Source: Bacteriovoracaceae bacterium (GTDB lineage: Bacteria; Bdellovibrionota; Bacteriovoracia; Bacteriovoracales; Bacteriovoracaceae). From it: a stretch of DNA of 39,530 nucleotides. The DNA lies in the NCBI GenBank assembly GCA_016786485.1, contig JAEUWD010000060.1:1-39530 (forward strand), read 5' to 3'. The notes under the pieces are model-generated. The model did not search any database. It was not told the DNA's origin and worked only from the letters and a program-made list of their open reading frames with translations. Both the position numbers and the translations under genes were made by a program. This document shows, piece after piece, positions 1-6,872 of the stretch (positions are counted from its first letter, which is position 1; each line of letters opens with the position of its first letter).

Positions 1-201
1 TATAAAGGGTATGGACAACTAACTAAAAATGAAGCGAAGGCCATTCGTGAAGGGATTCTCACTCATCCCTTTGAGCACTTCTCGGAAAACGATCGAAATA
101 AAATACGAGTGCTCACTCAAGATTTGGGAATTCATTGTGATGATTATATAAAGTATGAAGCCCCTGAAGAAGCCAGGGGCAATCCTTGGTATTATTATTA
201 A
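1..201 (+). CDS. C-terminal fragment of an unknown protein
   Basis: Frame 1 is open from the first base of the window to a TAA at 199-201 and gives 66 residues, so the gene begins upstream of the window. The fragment is polar and charged, contains two Cys-free helical-looking stretches and ends in NPWYYY. I do not recognise the family. A 7-bp inverted repeat lies inside its last codons (160-180). Coding status is supported only by the open frame and plausible composition, with no homology I can name. Confidence 0.5.
   Translation, partial: YKGYGQLTKNEAKAIREGILTHPFEHFSENDRNKIRVLTQDLGIHCDDYIKYEAPEEARGNPWYYY
160..180. terminator. GC-rich hairpin, possible terminator of the minus-strand lipoprotein gene
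   Basis: GCCCCTG (160-166) and CAGGGGC (174-180) form a perfect 7-bp stem with a 7-nt loop. It lies 32 bases beyond the stop of the minus-strand gene 212-1198, and read on the minus strand it is followed by a T-rich but interrupted tail. It also lies inside the end of the plus-strand fragment. A terminator shared by convergent genes is likely, but the U-tract is poor. Confidence 0.4.
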
Positions 202-211
202 ACTTTATTTC

Positions 212-1198
212 TTATAAAGAATTCTGAAATGCCATCGCTTTTACAACTGAGCGAGCAAATTCTGAAGCCAATTCATCGCCTAAAATAGTTTTAGCACTAG
301 GAAAAACTTCAAGAATTTGTTGTTCTTCAACTGAGCGATTATTAGCTTTTGCATTGAGATTGGCTTTAATTTTCGCCATGGCATAATCCACGTATGAATT
401 ATCTTTAGCTTCAGCTATTAAGTATGTTTTTAATTCGCGAGCACGCTCTGTCGCTACCGCACCTAATTGTTCACGACGGTAGACTGAAGCCGTTGTGAAT
501 TCTTTTTGTTCAGCCTTCGTTAAGAGGTTTGTTGAAACAACTGAAGCATTGATTGAATCCTCTGTAGTGCCGCTGGTTCTGGCCGCATCACTTGGAGCTA
601 AACGAGCATTATAAAGAGTAACGATGTGACTCTTGTAACAATCAAGTTTTGAGCTCGAAATATAATTAAGGCCTTGAAAAACTTTTGCTTCATCACGAGT
701 CTCTGCCCAGATGTTGCTGATTTCATAATTTAAACCAGATGGAACTTGAGTTGTAAGATCGAGTAGGCCAGTGAATTCAGCTTCCACCACTTTGGTTGAA
801 CCGTAGGGAAGTACAGTTTGGTATTCTTTTTCATTTTCGGTGCTAGTACAGTCACCTTCACTATCCCAAGCCACACAAACTTTATTATAAGTCACTTTTT
901 CGACTGTGATTCGATCACTGCCTAAAATAAATTTAAAATATTCAGCTGGAGCACCTTCGCTGGCGGTAATTTGGTAACTAAAATCAAAAGAAATCATATC
1001 GACTTTACGATAAGATTTATCAGGATTGTTCACACGGTTTGTTTCGAGTTTATTCGTAAGAGTTACAAGGGCGCAAACTCCAGGACTCAGCTGAGCGTCT
1101 CTTTCTTTTTGTGTGACTAAAATTTCACTTAAATCATCGCGACAACTAAACACGGTAACAAGCGAAGTAATGGCCAAAAAGAGGTGAATTTTTCTCAT
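212..1198 (-). CDS. Putative lipoprotein of unknown function
   Basis: The start was moved to the ATG at 1196-1198, because an AGGAG Shine-Dalgarno sits about 8 bases upstream and the next residues form a lipoprotein signal: MRK, a hydrophobic core, then VFSC with Cys19. This gives 328 aa; a longer start at 1240 would add a non-signal prefix. The mature protein is followed by RDD after the Cys, has several scattered Cys in its first half, and a C-terminal half rich in Ala, Lys and Glu that looks alpha-helical. I recognise no domain. It is transcribed divergently from the CBM2/collagen-like lipoprotein gene, and the two may share the 210-bp region between them. Confidence 0.75.
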   Translation of the reverse strand: MRKIHLFLAITSLVTVFSCRDDLSEILVTQKERDAQLSPGVCALVTLTNKLETNRVNNPDKSYRKVDMISFDFSYQITASEGAPAEYFKFILGSDRITVEKVTYNKVCVAWDSEGDCTSTENEKEYQTVLPYGSTKVVEAEFTGLLDLTTQVPSGLNYEISNIWAETRDEAKVFQGLNYISSSKLDCYKSHIVTLYNARLAPSDAARTSGTTEDSINASVVSTNLLTKAEQKEFTTASVYRREQLGAVATERARELKTYLIAEAKDNSYVDYAMAKIKANLNAKANNRSVEEQQILEVFPSAKTILGDELASEFARSVVKAMAFQNSL

Positions 1199-1407
1199 GA
1201 GTAAACTCCTAGAAATGGTTTGTTGGCACTCAATTAACATGGTGCGGATTTCGCGTCATTAGCATTGTAAAGAATTCTCGAAATTTCTGATTTCATTTCG
1301 CACCTTAGAATGGCCAAAATGGCCCCTGGAAGCGCGCTAAACCATTGTTTTTATGCCCTAGTAAATGGCCTCTTTTTCGCAACGATAAAGGTAAAACGGA
1401 GGTGGTT

Positions 1408-2307
1408 ATGAAAACCCCATTTATGGCCTATATCGCGCTTGTTGTTTTAGTTGGATGTCTTAAGTCAGAAGATCCTCAATCAATCATTTTGTCTCAAACC
1501 GAGTTGGAGCAGCAGAGGATTGATATGCAGGCGGCGACGTTGGATGAATGTCCTTTTGGTGGGACTACGATTCGCACCTACGTTGATGCGAATGAAGATT
1601 TTTTATTAGATGAAGATGAGCAAATTTTGCAAACCTCGTCAGTGTGTTCTGGCGCGAACGGACAAGATGGTCAGGACGGCGAAGATGGTGCTGATGGCGT
1701 AAGCGGAGTGGATGGCGTGGACGGAACAAACGGAACTAACGGTGTCGATGGTGTGAACGGACAAGATGGATTTAGCCCATACGGAATTGTTTTCAACATT
1801 CTTACGTCGGCACCAAGTTGTCCGAGCGGAGGAATCACACTTACTTTCGCACTCGATGTAAATCGCAATAATGTTTTAGATGCTGGTGACCAACAAACAA
1901 CTTCGGCTGAAATTTGTAACGGTCAAGATGGTGAGGATGGGGAAGACGGTGAGGATAACGAACCAACTCCTCCGGCAGAAGTGAGTTGTAAGGTGGATGT
2001 TCGACAACCATCTATTTGGAAAGATGGTTATATCGTGGATGTTGAGATGATTTATCACGGGCCAAATCACGTAGGATGGATGGCGAGTTTTTCACTTCCA
2101 AAAAATCATGTGGTCGTTAACAGTTGGAATGGAGCATTCTCAGCAACGAGCGGAAGTATCGCAGTTAGCAGTTATTCTTATAACCAAAATCTGGTGGACG
2201 GAATTAGTGTGAGCTTTGGCTTTCAGGTTCAGCGTCCTGGAAACACGGAAGTCTTCTGGGATGGAGATGGCTTTAAATTAAATGGAGTGACCTGTACTTC
2301 AATATAG
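1408..2307 (+). CDS. Lipoprotein with collagen-like Gly repeats and a CBM2-like carbohydrate-binding domain
   Basis: The start is the ATG at 1408, preceded by GGAGG at 1399-1403; it yields a lipoprotein signal ending LVGC (Cys17). Domains in order in the 299-aa protein: a Cys-GG-...-D-N-...-Cys module (48-80) resembling DUF7151 repeats; a Gly-X-X tract (82-121, mostly G-x-D/N); a second module (138-170); a short GxDGED tract (172-183); and a C-terminal domain (194-296). The last domain matches the pattern of CBM2 cellulose/chitin-binding modules: flanking Cys194 and Cys296, W204, the GW core at 223-224, exposed W240 before NGAF, then a SYN...G.SVSFGF strand. I infer a surface-tethered protein with a stalk presenting a glycan-binding head. 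No catalytic domain is present. Confidence 0.75.
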   Translation: MKTPFMAYIALVVLVGCLKSEDPQSIILSQTELEQQRIDMQAATLDECPFGGTTIRTYVDANEDFLLDEDEQILQTSSVCSGANGQDGQDGEDGADGVSGVDGVDGTNGTNGVDGVNGQDGFSPYGIVFNILTSAPSCPSGGITLTFALDVNRNNVLDAGDQQTTSAEICNGQDGEDGEDGEDNEPTPPAEVSCKVDVRQPSIWKDGYIVDVEMIYHGPNHVGWMASFSLPKNHVVVNSWNGAFSATSGSIAVSSYSYNQNLVDGISVSFGFQVQRPGNTEVFWDGDGFKLNGVTCTSI

Positions 2308-2357
2308 TCGTTGCGATTTACTGAGATGTTTTAGATATTGTTTTGGAATAAAAACGA

Positions 2358-2810
2358 TTAATAGTTTTCAATTAACTCATCGAAAAATTCATTAACATGA
2401 GGAAATTCATCGTTAGCTATTTCGATGGTCTCGAAATCTTTACCATCTTTTTTATAAATATGTTTGTGATGATAAGGGCGATGTTGGTGTTCTGAACAAT
2501 AACGTAATATATTTCCGCCCATTTTTTCATCGGCATAGCGAGCATGATAAGTATAACCATGAACTTTCGCGACTGGTTTTTTTCCAATTCTTTCGACTTC
2601 AATATCCTTGTGAATTTTGATTTTGATCCAATTGCCTCTTTTCGTTTGTATTTTGACATTATCAACCGTTAATTGAAGGTATTCCTGTGTGATAAATTTT
2701 TCTTCATAAAATCTGGGAGTTTCTTGACCTTCTTGGTAAACCGCAAGGACTTTTCGATGTATATCAAGATAGTTGCTCAGGTGATTAGCACCGTGCTTTT
2801 TTCTTTTCAT
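2358..2810 (-). CDS. Possible TumE/DUF6516-like toxin of a toxin-antitoxin pair
   Basis: A 150-aa basic protein with no signal peptide. It has a beta-rich middle, a His-rich segment (HQHRPYHHKH) and a C-terminal FPHVNEFFDELIEN helix. The HxH-then-helix layout resembles the DUF6516 (TumE-type) toxin family, but the match is by eye and weak. It starts 18 bases after the stop of a small gene upstream, the usual antitoxin-first order. No Shine-Dalgarno is visible before its ATG, only A-rich sequence, so it may be translated inefficiently or by coupling. It could instead be a two-gene unit unrelated to toxins. Confidence 0.5.
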   Translation of the reverse strand: MKRKKHGANHLSNYLDIHRKVLAVYQEGQETPRFYEEKFITQEYLQLTVDNVKIQTKRGNWIKIKIHKDIEVERIGKKPVAKVHGYTYHARYADEKMGGNILRYCSEHQHRPYHHKHIYKKDGKDFETIEIANDEFPHVNEFFDELIENY

Positions 2811-2828
2811 TTTTTTTACTAAATTTTG

Positions 2829-3080
2829 TTATTTTTTAGACCAGTAAATAGCGCGAGCGTAATTGATTACAATAAAAAAATCGGGATTGTCTTCGTGCGA
2901 ACTTTCTGCTTTTTCGATAAGTTTTTCAATACTTAGAGAATATTTTTTTGCCAAAAGATTCATTTGTATTTCGGCATATTGAAAATATTCACTCTTCGTT
3001 TTAAAAAGCGGTTTTTGGGCGAGGATTTCATCCACTGATAAATAGTTTTTCTTTGAAACGTTGTGTTGCTGAAGGTCCAT
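2829..3080 (-). CDS. Small protein, possible antitoxin partner
   Basis: An 83-aa soluble protein, predicted mostly helical (an EYFQYAEIQMNLLAKKYS segment and a second helix with IEKLIEKAE). Its ATG has an AAGGA Shine-Dalgarno 6 bases upstream. It heads a two-gene unit with the His-rich 150-aa protein. I see no helix-turn-helix, so if it is the antitoxin it is not of the usual Xre type. A strong extended -10 box and a palindrome lie directly upstream, consistent with autoregulation. Function is inferred from arrangement only. Confidence 0.6.
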   Translation of the reverse strand: MDLQQHNVSKKNYLSVDEILAQKPLFKTKSEYFQYAEIQMNLLAKKYSLSIEKLIEKAESSHEDNPDFFIVINYARAIYWSKK

Positions 3081-3104
3081 GAAGCATCCTTTTCAGATAA
3101 ATGC

Positions 3105-3110
3105 AGTATA
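3105..3110 (-). promoter_or_regulatory. Extended -10 box of the toxin-antitoxin-like operon
   Basis: On the minus strand the bases read TGC-TATACT, an extended -10 element, 25 bases upstream of the ATG at 3080. A matching -35 is poor, which an extended -10 can tolerate. The adjoining palindrome at 3112-3121 overlaps the spacer and would block polymerase if bound. Confidence 0.55.
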
Positions 3111-3111
3111 G

Positions 3112-3121
3112 CAGATATCTG
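3112..3121. promoter_or_regulatory. Perfect palindrome, candidate operator
   Basis: CAGATATCTG is a perfect 10-bp palindrome immediately upstream of the -10 box of the 83-aa/150-aa gene pair. Its position in the promoter spacer suits an autorepressor site. No second copy was noticed nearby. Confidence 0.45.
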
Positions 3122-3269
3122 GATTTAAATAAAGATTGAAAGTCCTATGATATTGAACGGTTACAAGGTTTCTCACGAGACCTTATTGAAGAAATTTTTT
3201 AATATAATTTAATCAAAGAGGATATTTCTTTCAGTTAAGTTAAAAGCGATATTTCAAATATGAATTTGG

Positions 3270-3761
3270 TTATTTATATTCAACACACTTAAGAGGACAC
3301 TGGATATCACCACTGGCGCATCCTTCACCACAAGTTTGCATAACGTGACATGAGACGTGATACTTCATGAGTTCACATTTATAATTTCCTTTCTCATCCT
3401 TTGAAGGAAATTCCCAATCGTCTTTTATTTCTTTTGCCTCGAAGTCTCCCATCTGTGCATAAATGCACGAGCATGGTTTGGTCTTAAGCTTGACTGTCTT
3501 CAGTGGTTTATAATCTGAATACGAGGTCAATTCCCCACAAAGCCTGGCCAAAATCACACGCTTGGCATCTTTATTTCCAGCATCTTCTTGAGTTACCAGT
3601 CCGTCCATTTCAATTTCTGTAAAATCGTTGGGGCAATATTTTTCTTTTTCTGCAGTACCATTAGAAATCATCAGAGCCGAGATTCGCTCATCATCAGTTA
3701 GTGCTTTGGCGTGGGCCAGGAAAAAGAGGGAAGAGATTAGGAAAATGATCGTGAGTTTCAT
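3270..3761 (-). CDS. Secreted Cys-rich protein of unknown function
   Basis: A 163-aa protein with a clear Sec signal (hydrophobic core at about 4-16, cleavage likely after AHA). The mature part holds many Cys, paired as CSC, C..C in the YHVSCHVMQTC segment and two near the C-terminus, suggesting a disulfide-stabilised periplasmic or external protein. It is the last gene of the seven-gene operon. Its AAGGA ribosome site overlaps the stop of the preceding gene, so the two are probably translationally coupled. I recognise no family. Confidence 0.7.
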   Translation of the reverse strand: MKLTIIFLISSLFFLAHAKALTDDERISALMISNGTAEKEKYCPNDFTEIEMDGLVTQEDAGNKDAKRVILARLCGELTSYSDYKPLKTVKLKTKPCSCIYAQMGDFEAKEIKDDWEFPSKDEKGNYKCELMKYHVSCHVMQTCGEGCASGDIQCPLKCVEYK

Positions 3762-3770
3762 GTTTATTCC

Positions 3771-3968
3771 TTATTTCTCTGGCGTGAACTGTTGTTGGTA
3801 ATGTTGCTGATTAGTTTCGGTAGTCGGATAATCGTATGCTCCATCAAGTGGATTATCATTTTCAAGAAGGCAGCTTTTTAGTTGCAACGTAAGAAATACT
3901 GTCAGCACAAGCAATAATATATATTCAACGCTTGTGAAGTTGTAAATTATGTCTAACAATTTTTTCAT
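3771..3968 (-). CDS. Small single-pass membrane protein
   Basis: A 65-aa protein with one transmembrane segment (about residues 15-32, VEYILLLVLTVFLTLQL) and a short polar, Gln/Thr-rich tail. An AAGGG Shine-Dalgarno precedes the ATG, and only 9-14 bases separate it from its neighbours, so it belongs to the same transcript. No family recognised. The single Cys just after the membrane segment is not in lipobox context. Confidence 0.6.
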   Translation of the reverse strand: MKKLLDIIYNFTSVEYILLLVLTVFLTLQLKSCLLENDNPLDGAYDYPTTETNQQHYQQQFTPEK

Positions 3969-3982
3969 TTTAACCCTTATTC

Positions 3983-4480
3983 TTAATCCTCAATTTTCTC
4001 TGATTGGTTTGAGTTTTTCTTGGAAGTTGGTGATGTAGCCTTCTTCAAAGTTTCTAAAATGTTAAGATTCGGTTTTGCTACGCAATTATTCAACTTTTGT
4101 TCAATTAAGGCGTAAGATTTATCAGCATCAACAAGCATTATTGAACGATAATTTGTTCTTAAATAATTAAACAGCTCTTCACGATTTTGACTTGAACATC
4201 GATTGATATACGCCAACTCTTTCAAATACTCCCCATTGCCTTTTGCCGCGTCTTCTTGAATTTTATCAAAGTTAACAATGTAAAACCTCTTAGATTCCTC
4301 TGACCTACTTAAACCTAGCATAGCACAACCACCGGTAGAACTAATAAACTGACTGGCCGAAGTAGACATCGCAAATCCAAGTGAGCTGACAAGACTTTGA
4401 CTGCGACATTGTTGCCAACTGAATGAGTAGGCCTCTGAAAATATGAACATAAAAAGTGAAATGATTAGTGTGTTCATCAT
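3983..4480 (-). CDS. DUF3015-like exported protein
   Basis: A 165-aa protein with a signal peptide (hydrophobic run at about 3-18). The mature part carries the DUF3015 pattern: a GC-containing segment (STGGCAMLG), then NFDKIQEDAAKGNGEYLKELA, matching the family's block of Asn/Asp, D-A-R/K-G-x-G-E and L-A, followed by a Cys. DUF3015 proteins are exported proteins of unknown role in Gram-negative bacteria. The start ATGATG overlaps the upstream stop (ATGA), indicating coupling with the 133-aa gene. The C-terminal tail is Ser/Lys-rich and probably disordered. Confidence 0.65.
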   Translation of the reverse strand: MMNTLIISLFMFIFSEAYSFSWQQCRSQSLVSSLGFAMSTSASQFISSTGGCAMLGLSRSEESKRFYIVNFDKIQEDAAKGNGEYLKELAYINRCSSQNREELFNYLRTNYRSIMLVDADKSYALIEQKLNNCVAKPNLNILETLKKATSPTSKKNSNQSEKIED

Positions 4481-4878
4481 CTACCAGCTTCATTGCTTGT
4501 TTCACAACTATAAGCGATGGCTTCAATAAATTTGGGATTACATTGTGAACCGTGAACTTGTATGAGCACATGTTTGTATTTATTTTCGCAAACATACCTG
4601 ACAAGAGTGCGATTCAATTCCTCACATTCGTTTTTGAATAAAGGTTTCTTGTATCTTTCACCATATGCGAGGGATGTGATTTTTTGGCAGTTTGATAGGT
4701 GAGATACATCATTATAAAATTTGGCGTTACAGTCATTGGCTTTACCCATCTCTGCAATGCCTTCTAATAGATTTGCGGCTAAGGCCATGTATTCTACGCC
4801 ATAGATATCTGAGATTGGTCTTTGGGCCCGAAGAGCTTGCGTAAATAGGCATATAAAAAGAATAAGACAGATTCGCAT
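4477..4878 (-). CDS. Small exported protein of unknown function
   Basis: A 133-aa protein with a signal peptide (hydrophobic core at about 4-15, cleavage near RAQ). The mature part contains six Cys, probably disulfide-bonded in the periplasm. An AAGG site lies 6 bases before the ATG. It is followed with a 4-base overlap by the DUF3015-like gene and preceded by the frameshifted barrel gene 23 bases upstream. I do not recognise the family. The shared size and Cys content with its downstream neighbour hint that the two may work as a pair. Confidence 0.65.
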   Translation of the reverse strand: MRICLILFICLFTQALRAQRPISDIYGVEYMALAANLLEGIAEMGKANDCNAKFYNDVSHLSNCQKITSLAYGERYKKPLFKNECEELNRTLVRYVCENKYKHVLIQVHGSQCNPKFIEAIAYSCETSNEAGR

Positions 4879-4901
4879 AATTACCTTCTAACCCTACAGA
4901 T

Positions 4902-5467
4902 TTAAAAATAATACCGAACACCCCATTCAATACTTCGATTAACTCGTTCAGTAGAGAAACCACGAAAAGTTGATATTGAACTAGCATATACTTCATAATT
5001 AGGTTTTCCTAAGGAGAAATCAGGTACCACTACTCCTTCATAACAGCCAAAAATCCCACATTTAAACACTATTTCGAGTATGTATTTTAATGTTTTGTGA
5101 TTCAAAGCCACCTCAAGGCCAAATACTGGGCCTAGCTGTACATTTTGGTGTCGGTTTTGCTCAGAATATATACTTCCAAGGCTAATTTTGATTTTTCAGA
5201 CCCTTCAAATGAAATTTCGGAAAAAATAATTAAAGCTTTATATCGTCTAGAAAATGTACCATATGATATCCTGCCATAATCGCCGATATATTCTTTATCC
5301 CGCCTTTCAAGTGCTTCATTAAATTTTCCAAAAAATTCATAATTACCTATCGATGCAGATAGATATGAATTTTTAGCATATGAATTATAAGGAATGATTA
5401 ACCATGAAGTTATAATTAAAAAAAACACATTTTTATGTTTCTGACTGTTATCGATAAGAATGGTCAT
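4902..5467 (-). pseudogene. Outer-membrane beta-barrel-like gene broken by a single-base frameshift
   Basis: Two minus-strand frames together read as one exported barrel-like protein. The first frame (from the ATG at 5467) has a signal peptide and amphipathic strands and ends at a TAG at 5132-5134. The second frame is open from just after a TGA at 5196-5198 down to 4902 and ends in WGVRYYF, with the terminal Phe typical of outer-membrane barrels. Both frames are open between about 5135 and 5195, and homopolymers sit at 5186-5189 (T4) and 5192-5196 (T5). One extra base there restores a single protein of about 188 aa. The cause may be a sequencing error, a true mutation, phase variation or -1 slippage. 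The start overlaps the upstream stop (ATGA). Confidence 0.65.
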
Positions 5468-5670
5468 AAAGTCGCTCTGTAAATTCCGTAAACTATCAAA
5501 ACTAAAACGACAATACCTATTGCTCCGTCCAATGACATGATACTTTTTTCTTCTAAAAAATCTTCAAACGGAATTTTGCGACCTGAAATCACCCAACGTA
5601 TCCAGCCGCCGATTAAATGAAATATGAATTCAGCGATAATTTCAATAACAAATTGCAATTTATGACTCAC
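5464..5670 (-). CDS. Small membrane protein
   Basis: A 68-aa protein with an amphipathic or membrane N-terminal half (FVIEIIAEFIFHLIGGWIRW) and a clear C-terminal transmembrane segment (GAIGIVVLVLIVYGIY). The start is GTG, sharing bases with the TGA stop of the lipoprotein gene (GTGA), and its own stop overlaps the next start (ATGA). Both overlaps imply translational coupling within the operon. No family recognised. Confidence 0.6.
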   Translation of the reverse strand: MSHKLQFVIEIIAEFIFHLIGGWIRWVISGRKIPFEDFLEEKSIMSLDGAIGIVVLVLIVYGIYRATL

Positions 5671-6341
5671 ATCTTCTTAAGCTGCTCATTCAAGGTTTCT
5701 TCGAGTTCGATTAATGACTCTTTTTCAAGAGCTTTTACTTTATCGTCATGATTGTATGAAACTGGGCCCGAGTAATTAACTCGTTTGTCGGAGGCTGCTG
5801 ATAAATATAGAAACTCGTTTCTCGTATCAAATATTAAAGCCGAGTGGCTAAAAAACATTGTGTAATCATTTCCATTCACAAAAAATGCCGGGATTAAAGC
5901 CACGTAAGTCCAGGCCCAAGAATTTAAATTAAAAATTCGACGATGGCTTCCACTTACAATCATGACAGCTTCAGCACCATAACGAGCAGCACCTTCACGC
6001 ACTGACCAGATATCTGTGGCCCGCTCAACGAAAGTAGGGGAAATTTCAACATATTTACTGATTAACTTGCTATCAACATATCGGTCTAAAATTTTCGTAA
6101 TTTTCTCTTTACGCTCTTTGTCCCAAAACCAAATACTTTCGTCTTGCGGATGTTGAAAATTAATAGCTAGGACAAAACCACGCTTAAGCTGCTTTTGGCG
6201 ATTAAAAAGAGATTCTATTCTTTTATCATCAAACTCTGCCTTACCATAAAAATCTCCTGCAATTTCGCCTGCCGAATAATTCTTGGGATTACTAGAACAC
6301 CCAACGAAAGTTAAAAAACTTAAGACCATAAGTATTTTCAT
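5667..6341 (-). CDS. Lipoprotein, first gene of the envelope operon
   Basis: A 224-aa protein with a textbook lipoprotein signal ending FVGC (Cys15) followed by SSN. The centre has GAARYGAEAVMIVSG followed by a hydrophobic Trp/Ala stretch ending in GND, then a strand ALIFDTRNEFLYLSA. This layout recalls the rhombotarget-type lipoproteins (a GADAVLVL-like strand, then a D-x-R/E-T segment), but I rank that as only a possible relation. An AAGGA site lies 6 bases before the ATG and a TATAAT box 20 bases upstream. It leads a chain of six further genes with overlaps or gaps of at most 23 bases. Confidence 0.7.
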   Translation of the reverse strand: MKILMVLSFLTFVGCSSNPKNYSAGEIAGDFYGKAEFDDKRIESLFNRQKQLKRGFVLAINFQHPQDESIWFWDKERKEKITKILDRYVDSKLISKYVEISPTFVERATDIWSVREGAARYGAEAVMIVSGSHRRIFNLNSWAWTYVALIPAFFVNGNDYTMFFSHSALIFDTRNEFLYLSAASDKRVNYSGPVSYNHDDKVKALEKESLIELEETLNEQLKKM

Positions 6342-6361
6342 ATAAATTCCTTTGATGATTA

Positions 6362-6367
6362 ATTATA
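6362..6367 (-). promoter_or_regulatory. -10 box of the envelope operon
   Basis: A perfect TATAAT is read on the minus strand, ending 21 bases upstream of the ATG at 6341. I see no good -35 at 16-18 bases; the best upstream match is weak. It would give a short leader carrying the AAAGGA ribosome site, and it is the only promoter-like sequence I find for the seven-gene run. Confidence 0.45.
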
Positions 6368-6435
6368 GAGATCACTGGTTTGTTGTGTATAGAAATATCA
6401 AGTAGGTTAATTTTTCTTAAGCTGGACATGGGCAA

Positions 6436-6633
6436 TCAGTAAAACAAGAGAATAAAAATACCCACAAAAGAAAAAAGGCTTAAAAGTAATAAGCTTAGAC
6501 CATAGTTATAGAGTTGTCCTTTTACCGCTTCTTTTTCACTTCGTTCTTTATCCTGCTTGTCTACTGAGCAGACCCCATTCCCCAAAAATAAGAGAATATT
6601 TAAATTTGCTTGGGACAGCTGTCGATGCGCCAA
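6436..6633 (-). CDS. Doubtful small membrane protein
   Basis: An open frame of 65 codons, beginning with TTG and without a convincing Shine-Dalgarno. Its C-terminal half looks real: a charged stretch (DKQDKERSEKEAVKG) followed by one transmembrane segment (LSLLLLSLFSFVGIFILLF). The true start may lie inside the frame. It sits alone between the envelope operon and the ribosomal block. If it is not a gene, 6342-6749 is empty apart from the operon promoter. Confidence 0.3.
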   Translation of the reverse strand: MAHRQLSQANLNILLFLGNGVCSVDKQDKERSEKEAVKGQLYNYGLSLLLLSLFSFVGIFILLFY

Positions 6634-6749
6634 ATATGAGTGCTACCAAAACCTAATTTCGAATACTTAGACTAGCAGGAAAGTCACTCAATACCGCCCA
6701 TCTTTAGGTCCGCCGATCCTGTAAAAAGAATTCATCCTACAGAGCGAAA

Positions 6750-6872
6750 ATGCCTTGGCGCCGTGCGTGGCCTTATGCTAAGGTTCCACAGATTAAAAGT
6801 TATCGAAAGATCATCAAAAAACTCGCTCCTACGCGATTATGTATAGGGGCTAATATAACCAGGAGGAACTAA
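6750..6872 (+). other. Possible 40-aa basic leader peptide upstream of the S6-S18 gene
   Basis: An ATG at 6750 opens a 40-codon frame rich in Arg and Lys whose TAA (6870-6872) shares its last base with the ATG of the S6-S18 gene. No clear Shine-Dalgarno precedes it. It spans the predicted leader hairpin at 6753-6783. The one-base stop/start overlap could couple translation, but a chance frame is at least as likely. Confidence 0.25.
6753..6783 (+). promoter_or_regulatory. Leader hairpin before the S6-S18 gene, candidate autoregulatory element
   Basis: CCTTGGC (6753-6759) pairs with GCTAAGG (6777-6783) with one G-U pair. Inside it GCC (6760-6762) pairs with GGC (6769-6771), leaving loop GTGCGT and a one-sided bulge CTTAT. 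Many bacteria carry an S6:S18-binding leader with a CCG-containing bulged stem before rpsF. This element lies in the right place and contains CCG at 6761-6763, though not clearly in the canonical bulge. Assignment is tentative. Confidence 0.35.

Noticed and set aside
1312-1324. Short GGCCA-AAA-TGGCC hairpin in the divergent region 1199-1407
   Set aside because: Five pairs with a three-base loop and no U-tract or clear promoter context; too weak to call.
1651-1770. CRISPR-like regular repeats
   Set aside because: The repeats are coding Gly-X-X triplets in frame with no spacers.
2308-2357. Terminator between the CBM2 lipoprotein and the toxin-like gene
   Set aside because: No stem of useful length is visible between these convergent genes.
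2358-3080. Defence island around the toxin-antitoxin-like pair
   Set aside because: No nuclease, active methyltransferase, integrase or other defence gene is nearby; a single two-gene module is not an island.
4742-4996. 84-codon minus-strand frame
   Set aside because: It spans the end of the frameshifted barrel gene and the start of the next exported-protein gene in another frame; those genes have signal peptides and ribosome sites and it has neither.
6634-6749. Possible tRNA or small RNA before the S6-S18 gene
   Set aside because: No cloverleaf could be folded and no terminator follows; I see nothing definite here.
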